This document shows positions 1 to 11,236 of a stretch of DNA of 64,000 nt, in pieces. The stretch's first letter is position 1; each line of letters begins with the position of its first letter. The notes beneath the pieces were generated by a model that saw nothing but the letters and a program-made list of their open reading frames with translations, did no database searches and was not told where the DNA came from. The stretch is from Tetmemena sp. SeJ-2015 (lineage: Eukaryota; Ciliophora; Spirotrichea; Sporadotrichida; Oxytrichidae), in contig JAJKFJ010021175.1 of the NCBI GenBank assembly GCA_027382625.1, forward strand, positions 1 through 64,000, given 5' to 3'. The translations under genes and the position numbers were made by a program.

Positions 1-2323
1 AATTAATTTCACTTTTGACTATCACCCTGATTCTTACAATAATCATAATCAATTCAAGATCCGGAAAAATTAATTCCATCTTATACTTAAAAGTTTAAAT
101 CCAAAAATAGTTAAGAGTTTTTTTTAAGAAATGGATATATGTTTATCACTTAATGATTATTACTAAAAAATAATTAAGGAAAATAAAATCATAATTATGA
201 ATAAACTTAATAGACATAATTAATTAAAAGTCTTGGTTAAGTACTCGTTCATTATAGATTAATGGATAAAGTGTGCTTGGATTAGGTGGGCGCTAGATAA
301 TATTCTCTCGTTCCTTATTTATTAAATCATCGAGACTCAAATCATCCAATTAATTGTAGGGCTCGTTAAATTAATAGCAATATGTGCCTTGTTAAATTTA
401 CTGTCTTTCTCTATATTAAACATAAATAACTATATGTTGTTAATATTGCCATTCTTGAACGAGTGAGAAAGGGGGTAAAATAGGAAGATCCTAAGTTGAA
501 TTAGAAGTAAGGTGTGGCTTTATAGTTTTAGATTAGACCTCTCGTGAACTCTCTTTGTTGCTTTCCATAAGGATAATATATCTTAATTATTGCCAATTTA
601 ATAACAAATATAATGTATGAGTGCTCATAATTATCCTTACTTATTTATTATATTTTTTGGTGATATTAATTTATTTGAGAGTGAGTAGCTCTATTCTTAA
701 TTATTTTTCGGGCTTTTCTTTTTTACGCAAGATTTGTGGCTCGATGGGAAGAGACTGCAGTCTATTCTTCGAAAATAGTGATTATTTGGAAAATAAATTT
801 CGTGGTTAATTTTCCCGGCTGCTTGTTTTAAGTTTAAAGTGAGAAAATTAGTAAATTTCAGATTGAATTTTCAGTCCCACTATCTTCATTAAACCTCGCA
901 AATAATATTTGCTTTAACGCTCCCCACCCAGAATTCTAAAAATAAATGAAAGTAAGTTTACCATCCCTCTCTGGCTAAAAAGAGAAATAAAATAGGATGT
1001 TTAATTTAATTGTAATGCTCTAGGGCACATATATGCTTAGTTCATAGATTGTTACTTCAAAAATATGTGGGACCTATAAAATGAGATCGATTTAAATTGA
1101 ATTTCGTTTTAAGACCTTGATAATGATCAAGCATTATCTGAGTATATCAGTTGATGATAATAAATGGGAGCCGGATTTCAGATTTCTAGATAGCTAAATA
1201 GACACTATTAATAATTTATATAATTAAAGACAATTCTCTTAGTGAACAGCAGAAAATTTATCTGGGATGAGTTTTGTTTTCATTATAAAAAAGAATATAT
1301 TTTACTCATTTTTAAAAATTAAATAAAGCTGTATAAAAAGTATTTATTTAAACCAGTTGAAGAAGAAAAAAATTTTAAATATATAAATCTAGATTAAGAA
1401 GATATTATTTTAATTAGATTGTTTTCTTGAAAAATAGGGAGTAAGACAATGACAGAGTCGAAAGCTCTAAGCCTCGCCATTTTAGGGACTTAGATTATCA
1501 GGTTTCAGTTCTACTTAATTAAAAACATTATATAAAAATATTTAAAAGATGTTCTAGGATTCATTTTCTGAAGTTGAAATGGATTTATTTCGAAAAACCA
1601 TGAGGGCTCGCCGCAACATGAATATTCAAGATTTATTATTTTCATCCAAATAAAATAAATTAGGATGTATACAACAACATTAAATACTGATTTAATGATA
1701 TAAAGAAAAATGGATATATGATTCTTAGAAACCATTCTGAATGAAATAATAAATTTGATATGGCGTTGAGTAATATTAGTTTTATAGAGAAAATAGTATT
1801 ATCTTCCACTTGCGGTTCATTCACCTACTTAATTAAAATAAACTTGAGGAGACTTAGCTGTAAAAGAGGAATTCTATGTTTGATTAAAATGTAGCTTCGG
1901 CATCTAATCTAGATGAACTGAAAAGTAACACATATCAAAAAACATATTCAAAATCAAAATAATGCATTTAGTAACAATTAGTAGCTATCCATGATTTTGA
2001 AATCATTCCTTCAAGTATAAATAAAAAATGTTTTTGCATTTTTAAAGTAAATTTATTTTTAGTAGAAAAACCCTTTTTTTTCCCCAAAAATAAAATTTAA
2101 ATAAAATTTATGGGTTTTGATTGGATTAAAAATTTTAAAAAAATTTATTTTCTTAATGAAATATAAATTTAATTAAAAAACAAAATGAAAAACCCTTTTT
2201 TCAAATTTAATTAAAAAAATTTTTGTTTATTTTAAAATTTGAAGGGCCATTAAAAAAAATAAAAATTTTTTTTTATTTATAATCCATTAAGAAATGTATA
2301 TCTTTTTTTAATAATATTTAAGA
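1..2323. other. AT-rich stretch without a recognisable gene
   Basis: I read both strands with TAA/TAG as Gln and saw no stretch with the codon texture of the confirmed genes. The part around 2040–2300 is a run of A/T homopolymers with short CCC or GGG islands, as seen in presumed eliminated DNA elsewhere in the window. It is most simply germline-limited sequence, but an isolated MDS without conserved motifs could be missed. Confidence 0.5.
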
Positions 2324-2506
2324 TTAAAGTAGAATCTTATTATTTTTTATTTTTATAAAGAAATTGCATGCTTTGATTCTGAAACTGCCGTCTAAGTATC
2401 CATTTATAATGATAAAATGCTCTAGGGGTGGATACACCAATGCTTCTCTAGATGATGGAATATACTTTTGAGCAATAACGCCCTCCGTCCAATCAATCGC
2501 CTTCAT
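2324..2506 (-). CDS. Orphan coding fragment (about 45 residues)
   Basis: Reading down from an ATG at 2506, about 45 codons have normal amino-acid composition (for example EGVIAQKYIPSSREALVYPP, then a segment ending NGYLDGSFRI) before the sequence turns into A/T homopolymers near 2360. No partner segment is visible next to it, and the neighbouring gene closes upstream at 2650. The tail NGYLDGSFRI vaguely recalls the 'G..D.S.R' strand of WD repeats that follow BEACH domains, but this is too short to name. It may be one MDS of a gene whose other pieces lie outside the window. It could also be a chance open frame. Confidence 0.35.
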   Translation of the reverse strand: MKAIDWTEGVIAQKYIPSSREALVYPPLEHFIIINGYLDGSFRIKACNFFIKIKNNKILL

Positions 2507-2649
2507 CTAGACTTAAAAGTCTACTTGTATATTTATAGTTTCTTCCAGCTAAAATTTTCTGTCTCCTTCCACACCATTATAATCAGAATAAGGGATAAGA
2601 GCAATTAAGTAATTAAATTAAGATACTCTAAATAGTGATTTAGGTTAAT

Positions 2650-3470
2650 TCACTCCTTTTTCTCCTTACTGGCTGATTCAAGTTTTACAGGCGATCTCTT
2701 TGCGAATAAGAAATCCTTGTATAAAAAAATCCTTAGTTATTTATATGATGTATTCAATGAGATGATCTTTAGCATTTAAGAAGGCTCTCTTATGAATAAA
2801 GTTGAAACTTTTGATTATTCAATAAAAAATGAACGTAGAGAAAGTCAAGATGCAAAATTATGTAGTAGTCGATAACTCCAAACTCATCGATTTTTTCATT
2901 GTGAACGTCACATAGAAGTTCCTCCGCAGCTAATCCTTAAACTAAATGGCTGAATAGAGTCACTAAAGCTTTAATCATTTTTTAATTTATTTTTTAATAA
3001 GCGAAGAACGTAATCTCTCCTAGTCTATCATCATAGTAGAAGTAGAGACAGAGTGAGAATACGAACTTAGGCATCAACGCAAATCCAAAGAAACCAGATG
3101 GGTAGATGTAGTGCTGGAATAAAACGTATATAAAACCAAAGAACTAATCAGAATAGTAGAGGGCAACAAAGAACCAAAAAGGGATGGGGCCTTGCTGAGT
3201 TACAATTACGCACTGCAGGTAGATTGAAGTCATCCAAAATGTGTGTAAATAAAATATCAATCTAATTTACGAAGATATGTGCTGAGCATAAGACAACCGA
3301 TTATTGTGGGAATGCTGAAATATTGTTTGCGAAGCTTCACTTTTAATTAAGAATATTATTTTTCACTCTAAAAATAATGAAAATGTTGCAAGTCCTTACA
3401 GGGCTATCCACATTGATACATATAAAAATGCAGCAAGATAAAAAGTTTCTTCGCTCTCTTCAATATTCAT
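2650..3470 (-). CDS. Small multipass membrane protein, family not recognised
   Basis: The start is an ATG at 3470 (MNIEESEETFYLAAFLYVSM), followed directly by a hydrophobic segment. After an AT-rich interruption come ISIPTIIGCLMLSTYLR-like and WMTSIYLQCVIVTQQGPIPF, then an aromatic-rich stretch with at least two more membrane spans ending YFYYDDRLGEITFF (about 3240–3000). A soluble segment with EELLCDVHNEKIDEFGVIDY follows near 2890, and a basic tail LFAKRSPVKLESASKEKKE closes with TGA at 2650. At least two AT-rich IES-like gaps are needed (about 3330 and 2730–2990), so the exact protein is uncertain; about 200 residues and four or more spans are expected. I do not recognise the family. Confidence 0.55.
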
Positions 3471-3601
3471 GCGGACCTCTGAACAATAAAGTCAGCAGGC
3501 AAAATTTTACCTAGATAGTCGGATGTTAAATAGATGATTAAAGTTCATCTAAAAACGATTTAGAACAAAAATTAGCAAATGAATTTAATACTCATAATGA
3601 T

Positions 3602-5778
3602 TCACTGATAGTTAAATTATCTTAAGTTAACCATCCTAAAAGGGGACTTAACTTGCTTCTCTGGTATGTTTATAATGAAATTGCTTGGTTTCTGAGTGCT
3701 GTCTTAGAAGTCTGCAAACTTTTTAAGATAAACTTCCCTTTTGAGCTGGACATTTTACTTTTTAAGGGCATTTACTTTATCTAAGTCTTGCATTTAAGAT
3801 CTGATCGACAGATGGTTTTCAATGAAAGGTGCTACCAATCGCAGCTTTGCAAGATCAGGCCGATTGTTAGAGGCTGCTGCTTAATCTTGAAGTTAGCTGA
3901 TAGTAAGTTGAGTTTTTACTGTGATTTTGCTTGGAGAATCGTCAGAGGAGATAGCTTGCCTTTATATTTAAGATAGGTTTTCTTAAGGCTACATTTATGA
4001 GGGGAAAAATTTGCTAAGCCTTGGTAGGACTTATGGACTGTCATTTTATAATCGAGTGGGAGAAATGAGGCTCGAATAATTATTATTCACTTGATAAATG
4101 TCCATGCTCTATTTTCTATAAGGAGTTTAAGAGGCCTAGAAGCCACTCATAGTTTTATTGAAATTATTTCTCCTTCCGTTTGGAAGCGCTAATGAGCTTT
4201 GATCCAAAATCTGCTGGTCGCTAATCATTTGTCTCTCTTTTTTCAATAATTATTGCAGCTTATCGTTCTCTTCTAACTGCTAAAAGCATTTAAGTTTAAT
4301 TATAGATGAATTGATAGATGCTATTTGATGATAGCAACTCTGGTGTAATCTTTTTCATACATCTTGGGCATTTCCCTCATCTAAGATTGTTGTTGCTCTT
4401 CTATTTTCATGAGTGTGGTTGTTTTCATCAAATTTGAAAATTTATTCAAGGAGATACTGCGCTCCGTGGCATGCCCCTCTGGAATAAATTAGGAATGAGA
4501 GGTCATTTTAAAAGGCGTATTATGTTGCTTCACTTTACTGTTGATATAAATTTATCTCTGATTTAAAAATGATTGAAACGTTCAAAGTCTAAAGAGTAAT
4601 AAAAAGAGTAATACAAATAATTTATTAAGAGTTGGTGATTTCATGAATGAGTTGGTAGTCCTATCAAAAGCCCTCACTGAGTCATAGTTACTTTACTGAT
4701 CAGAGTAGCTGTTATTCAAGTCAATGTCTGATTATTTATTCAGCAATCCTTGATAATAGGCAGGATATAAAATTGAAATTAATGTCAAATTAGGAACAAA
4801 CTAAGATGCAGATGAATGCACTTGCTCGACTGAGATGTTTTACAAGGTTTGGTTGTGATGGTGAGCTTAGAAATATTTTTGAGCTGTATTGAGCTAAACT
4901 TCATTGTATCTGTTCTTGGATTACTTTATGGAGGGTAATCTAGAATCTCTTACTGAATTCTGTAACCCATTTTTATTAGACATAAGAGGGCTCTATAACA
5001 TAAAATAGAGGTATTTAATTTGCAGAACTTTACTAATTTTAAGAATAGTACGAAGCCACCACAGCCAAGTCCTTGATGCTTCTTTGCTCTGGAGAGAGGC
5101 TCTTCATTTTTTCATGATTCATGTAAGGCTTTACGAATTTCTTGATAATGGTGCTGCCATCTGCATGGCGAGTATACTTTCTCAGCACATCAAAGAAAAC
5201 TCCAACCTTAATTGCATTTTCATCTTTCTCCCTTTGAGGATAAATTTTGTCCATGTTCACAGGGTGCATCCTCAATTCAGGCTCCACTTCAATTAAGGGA
5301 TAAATCATAATAATTTTATTTTGAATTGAGCCATCTACAGAAGAGCTTTTGAGTTTATCTAGGTAAGACTGATACTGTCTTTAAGAGGTCTGTTATTTTT
5401 TGAGTTTGTTATAGTCTTTAATTTCTCTATGGTGTTTTCGCTCTTCCTCATCTTGAGGCATAATGAAATAGTAGGTCTCCTTCGTTTCATCTTGACAAAT
5501 CGTCCTGATTTCATCCATTCTGTTTCTCCACTTTTGTAACACAGAGCGGGGAGGCAAAATATCTTTTTCTTCTTCCTCATTTATTTATAACTGTTTCGAA
5601 GCCAAGTTTCTTCTTCTGGTGTCAGATTTAAAATTGATCGAAACTGATTTTGAATCAATCTAAAAATTTTGAATAAATTATGGGTTAAAATTGTCCACAA
5701 ATTAAATAAATGAAAAGAGTTATTTGAAAATAAATATGTGGTGTCATCTTCTCTGGGATCTTCTTTAATTATGTTCAT
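3602..5778 (-). CDS. Charged, Gln-rich coiled-coil protein, unknown function
   Basis: The start is an ATG at 5778 (MNIIKEDPREDDTTYLF). After an IES-like AT-rich break the frame continues through a very charged region (EEEEKDILPPRSVLQKWRNR, then MPQDEEERKHHREIKDYNKL) and IYPLIEVEPELRMHPVNMDK to about 5036. A second block from 4983 to 3602 contains SNKNGLQNSVRDSRLPSIKQ, a Gln-rich helical stretch LEENDKLQQLLKKERQMI and LDKVNALKKQNVQLKREV, and ends with TGA at 3602. Many Gln are TAA/TAG. The two blocks are 50 bp apart with no TGA between, so I treat them as one gene with an IES at about 4990–5035. They could instead be two genes, with ATG 4983 starting the second. No known domain was recognised; helical coiled coil is inferred. 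Confidence 0.55.
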
Positions 5779-6040
5779 TTTATTAATTTTATTATTTCAA
5801 AAGAGTTCATAGATAATTAAATTAAACTGTAAACTAAAAGGGTAATAATTATAATTTAAGAGATATTAGTTCTACTTCTACAAATGGAACTGTCATAAAG
5901 AGTTTTAGCCGACTCCTCATTCTTATTTTAAGGTAATTCAAATGGTGTTGTTTATTTGTTTATAATAGATAAAGGGCATCGTAATAATATTTACAAGACA
6001 GGACTCACAGATTATTATATAATTATTTTGTATTTATTTA

Positions 6041-9000
6041 AAAGATTATGAAGGATAAAATGATGGCGGCTTTATTCCTCTTGATATAAGTCACCACTAT
6101 AACACCATAAGATTTGTCAAGAAACTCTTTAAAATTATCATTATTCTTTTTTCAAACGGACTAAGAAGAAGGAAGCAAATGAGAGACTTAATTAAAGTTA
6201 ATAAGGGGAAGGAGATTATGGAATCAGATTATCACAAAATTACCATTAGAGACAAATCTATAAAACTATATTTCTTTAAATCGCAGAATGCTAAGGACTA
6301 CTAAAGTCTCTCCAAGGAAATATCAAATATTTTATATAGCTTGCTGTAAATGAAATTAATTGCGATGCTCCAGAGAGGAAACGAAATCTACTAATGAGGG
6401 GAAAACTAAAGCGAATTTATTCATTATAAATTATACTTCACTTATTTTATAAAGAATGTATGGTGCTCCTAGTAATGTTTCTGAGAACGATGTGTTCAGT
6501 AAGTTTTATCAGCTTCTAAGAATGCTAATTTAGAAATGAAGTCAAGGATAAGATCTAACGATCCAAACAACTAACTGGGAAAGTCCTTGCTCAGTCATCG
6601 AGAGGAGATGAAGCAACTCTTGAACAAATAACTTTAAAAACACAGATAGAATAATACGAGGTAGACTCCAGCAATTAACAGGACTTCGTTCAACGATAAT
6701 CATGTTTATGAAAGTTTATCATAAGATATAGAATAAATTTAAGCACTTAGCCCATTTCGCAAGATCTTCGCTCTGAGGAGTAGAATTTAAGTGCCATCAA
6801 TATTCTAAGCGGAGCAAGCCTGCAGTCTAGTTTCATTAATAAGCTTGTAAAGCAAGATGAGTCAAGGCAGCAAAAGTTAGGTTACTAAACTCATGCTACG
6901 GATGGTCACACATTTAATCACAATCTGGGAAGATTCTATTGCACTTATTCATCAAGGCTAGAACAAGATTATAATATTATCAAGCTTATCAACATTTTTA
7001 TAGGAATAGTATTTATATAAACAATACCTTATTTAGAAGATATTATTCCTACTTATATTTTCCTTGTAAGATTTTAAAAAAGGGAATAATTGTTTAAATT
7101 TTGCCATTATTTAAATGCTATTTATTTCTTGTATCATCATTTATAATACTCCTTTTTAATCATTTTACGATATTTTTCAAAACAGAGCACTAATTAATCT
7201 TGCTTATATTTCTCTGAATTCTTAATTGTAATTGCGAATATTTTATTTGTTTAAGAGGAGAAGAGGAAAGCTTAATTAGAAAAAGATCTGATTTTGTCTC
7301 TACCAGATATTTGGCAGAGAAAAAATACCAGAAAGGAGCATCTTAAAAAGTGGTTTCCCCTAAAGTAAACAATTTAAAAGGGCAAAAATTTTATAAAAAA
7401 GAGTCTAGATTTTAAAAATGTCTTATCGCAGATGACTGATGAGAATTTTCAACAAACTCAGCCTCTAGAAATTAATTCAAAGCTGATAGAGGAAGATAGA
7501 TAGATTTAATTCAATCAGAGACAGTATTTATCCAAATCTCTTCCCAGAACTTAAAACGTCAAGCATAGGAAAAATTAACTCGCAAATATTTGCTTTCACA
7601 TAAGATAAGAATTTAAATTAAGGCAGATTAGATGCAAGAGACGTGTTGCTTCCTTAGGAAATCTATGGAGACGTGCCAATTTTTTTTTAAAGCATCTTAT
7701 TTCTCAATGAGTATGAATGCTCGTAGAAGCATAGGAATCCAATAGTAAGCGTCAGTGTCCCAGAGAAGTAAAATTTTTGAATCTAAGAAAGTGAGTACTT
7801 GCGTATTGGATTCATAGATCTCTCACGAATCTAATTTCAAGCAACTCATTAATGTTCAGTGATAGAACCATTAGTGATGAATTAAATATCTATCGCATTT
7901 AAAATTATTATATGTGTGATGTGAACATCAGAGTGTATTAAGAAGCAATTCAAACAAAAGATGAATCCTTAGAAGTAGACTAACAGTCCTAACTAAAACC
8001 TAATTTGCTTTCAAACAGGGGGAAGGATCAAATGCAGTTTACAATCCCATTTTACTAATAGAAGGGCTCTAACTTTACTGAGTGCAAGTTTCAACTAGGA
8101 TAATAAAAGTAGCGGAGTGTTTAAGTCCCCAAATGTTTGGTATCTTATTTTTTTTAAATAAAAATGAATGGTACTAGAACTTAGATGCTGTCGAAAGTAA
8201 GTCTAAAATGCAGAAGTTCTTGAATCCTGAGAAGAGCGTTTAAAGTAAAGAAAACAGGAGGGTTGTTAAGGTCAAAGAGAGCGCACACTAATTGACTTCC
8301 TAATAAGATCCCAACAAGCCTCAAATGAGTAGAAGGAATCTAAGCATGGTTAGCGATAGAAATGGCGATTATGGCTCTAGCTAGGATGGAGTATTTTCAA
8401 ATGCGTAGTTTAAGGCTTCTGAAAATCAACTTAATGTACCAGTTAATTAAGAGGATGAAAGTTAATCTTAAGATGGGAGAGTTTAAAAGCTGAAAATAAG
8501 GAACTTCAACCTACCTAAGGCAAACTTAAAGATGAGTTCTTTAAGCAAGAAAAAAGCTTTAGACGATGAAGAATTTGATCTAGTTTACTTGAAAAATAAG
8601 GCATTTTAGACCTTCAGTTAAGCTCTAGGCTCTTAATAACCTTCGATATAGCCCTCTGACTCAAGAAATATACCGAATATGTATCTATAACAGAAGCATC
8701 GCTTAACAAATTAAGTCTAGAGCAAATTGCCAAACACTAATTACTTATCAGAGAGAAGTAATTTAGTAACTTCTCAAACTTAAGCCAGACAGAAAACATA
8801 GGATAATAAATCTTAGAGACTTATCAGCTCTCCATATGATTGCTCAACACAACAGATTAATCAAACTTCTGAAAAAGGAAGAGGAGAATACCTAGGCACT
8901 AGAACAAGGAATCAGAATAATGCAACTGCAAAGTTAATGTATGCTGGATCCAATTAAAGAACTAAGTACTTATAAACTCGGACAAGCAGAGTGTCATAAA

Positions 9001-10733
9001 TCGAAGAATAGCTTAGATAGTAAGTATTGTATTTATCTTAACCTTTAATAGATGGCTCTATGGACACTATCACATAAAACTGCAAAACTAGATAAAGTAG
9101 CTAGGAGTAATGTAATATTTATTTTAGAGATCTGCCTGATGAAAAAAATCTTATTCAAAATTTGCAAAAAGACTTGGGAGCGCAACCTGAACTAATCACA
9201 GAAGAAACGTCCCCAAAACTAGATAATAAGTACTAGGGTGATTAGCATATAAGCCATTTATATTGTTTGCATATTGTAAACAATCCATACTTTTCAACTG
9301 GACAGCTTTTGACCGATGAATAAAGGACTCTCCTTGATGACAGTAGAAGGAAGAGTACTACAAATGACAATCTCAAAAAGCCAAGTTACTTTTCAAACTT
9401 AGTAGATCTAGACCGTCGAAGCAGATAGCTTAAGATAATAAAGACCCGAATTTAATCGAATAGGCGCCATACATTATCCTAATTAAAACGATAAGAAGCA
9501 TATAATATCTTCGATTAGCTCAGATAATATAAGGAAATTCAATTTTGAGATGACTCAAGAGATCTCATATTTTATTTAAATATTAGAGAATGGAGCCTTA
9601 GTAAATTTCGATGGCTAGCTGTATTTGTCTAATGGATTCTAAATTTTTGATTAGGATTAGATCTATAGCGACCAAAATCTAAATTTATATTTAAAATCTG
9701 AACAATAGCATTCTTAACGATCCCATGAACTAGCAGATAACAGCTTAGGAATAGTCTCTTGAGATTTTGGATTACCAAACTTTAAAGGATTTATTGTTTA
9801 GTTTGATTGATTAAGTTGATAACGATTACAGAATTCTTTAACAGTTTATTCCGGGAAAATAAGTTTCAACTCAAGAAGCATTATCTATTTTTATTAATTT
9901 GATTAAGCAGTGGCAGTCTCCATATCAGCAACATAGATTTATTTCAGACAGGATGAGAATGTAAGTAGAGTGCAACAAAGACAAAAGCATGATTACATCT
10001 GGTAGAGGCAAAGCTCTTGCTGATAGTTAATATCAAACAATGGAGTTAAACTCACCTGCCTCTCATCTAATTTTTAATGCCTTTTACTCGTATAGCATAC
10101 GCTAATAAACTAGCCTCAATAACAAGACAGTTCAAGCAACTCTAACTAACCTTCAAGGACAAATGCAGAATCTCACTCTAGTAAAAGTAGAGTAAGTCAT
10201 CAAATTAAGCTGCCTACGATGCAAGCAGACGCAAGAACTTCCTTTATTTAAAATGCTAAGAGTAACTTATCTCTCCTAAGAGCTGAGAAAGTCAAATTAG
10301 CCAATCATAATCAAAAGCATCTAAAGTTTAACCTCAGAGTAATGGGTAAGAATGCTAATGCATCGGCTTCGAGCAGCATTACAACTACTGTAATAGCCCC
10401 TTTAGGTAATTTAAGTTTTATTTAATGGCACTGATAAAAATCAACTGATGAAGTATTTAAAGTACTAAATTGGTCCTGCAGCTCCAGTTGATTAAGAAGA
10501 CAAGTCTCTTTAGATGACTTAGTCTGCACTGAGAAACAAAGTTACGGAGTGGCTGCATCGCTAGAGACCGATACTCACTAAGAATTATACCTCAAGGGTC
10601 TTTTGAGTAGAGCAACTAAGATATCTTTGATCAAGAATCACTTAATCCCAAGCTTAATGAGTTTAAGGTCATGTCTTCCAACTCTAATCAGTTTAAATTT
10701 TAGAGTTAGATTCAGGTAGGTACATGGAAGTGA
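6041..10733 (+). CDS. Large Gln/Asn/Ser/Lys-rich hypothetical protein
   Basis: A long coding region rich in TAA/TAG Gln codons. The first recognisable segment (GFIPLDISHHYNTIRFVKKL, near 6070–6130) has no ATG in frame, so the true start is missing or in an unseen MDS. Further blocks lie at about 6510–6960 and 7430–8140. The longest uninterrupted frame is 8166–9546, about 460 codons with SRRNLSMVSDRNGDYGSSQD. It continues to 10733 after several frame changes. Two changes are explained exactly by IES removal (pointers CTAAT at 10067/10102 and GGT at 10405/10472). Other breaks, such as 6960–7430 and 7680–7700, are unresolved. Composition is disordered and basic, with no domain I recognise. The very high TAR-Gln density fits a ciliate low-complexity protein. 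Confidence 0.55.
10067..10106. other. IES, 35 bp removed, pointer CTAAT
   Basis: CTAAT occurs at 10067–10071 and 10102–10106. Removing one copy and the AT-rich segment between them joins ...SPASHLI to NQPQQQDSSS in a single frame. Without removal the first frame runs into non-coding-like sequence. Confidence 0.8.
10405..10474. other. IES, 67 bp removed, pointer GGT
   Basis: GGT at 10405–10407 and 10472–10474 flank an AT-rich segment with two TGA codons. Excision joins VIAPLG to PAAPVDQEDKSL in frame. Confidence 0.65.
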
Positions 10734-10765
10734 AGAACCTAATGAGGAGGGGAGGAAGAATTTTC

Positions 10766-11065
10766 TCAAATAAAAACCTAAATTTAAAAGAAATTAGGAA
10801 AACAACTAATTTATAAGATGAATATTTATTATTTCATTTATCTAGCTTTAACTCTTAACTTTGAAAATGTAAAATAGATGAAGGCATAGTGAACTGCTTG
10901 AACACATAAATTTATGAAAAATGCTTTGGCAATAGACCCTATAGTATTCTTTGAGTGGTAGGAATATATATTACATTGTTGAGGCGCCTCTTTTTCGAAT
11001 ATCCTACTGAAGTTAGAAATAGGGTTCATGCTAACTCTTCCTCTTAAACAAAACTTTACTCTCAT
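10766..11065 (-). CDS. Possible small ORF, 99 residues
   Basis: From ATG 11065 the frame stays open to TGA at 10766 when TAA/TAG are Gln. It contains a hydrophobic stretch (CVQAVHYAFIYFTF), so a single membrane span is possible. There is no homology I recognise, and the last 25 codons are A/T-rich. It lies between the 3' end of the preceding gene and CFAP52, where a spacer would be expected. Treat as weak. Confidence 0.2.
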
Positions 11066-11236
11066 TCTAATTTAAGAAAGATAAAAACGTTTACTACTTC
11101 TTCCTCTGCTTGATTATTTTGGCTCATTTTGAAATTTAATTTGCTTTCTATAATTTAAAATATCTTATTAAAGTTGGCAAAATTATTTTTTTGTTTTTGC
11201 TTAATTAAATTTATTTAGAGAATATAATTGAATTTA

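Noticed and set aside
2080..2100. TTTTCCCCAAAAA, resembling the C4A4 telomere repeat of spirotrichs (also CCCCCCAAAAA near 39280)
   Set aside because: Only one repeat unit in an A/T homopolymer context, with no adjacent transposase frame or gene end. Real telomere-bearing ends need several tandem units.
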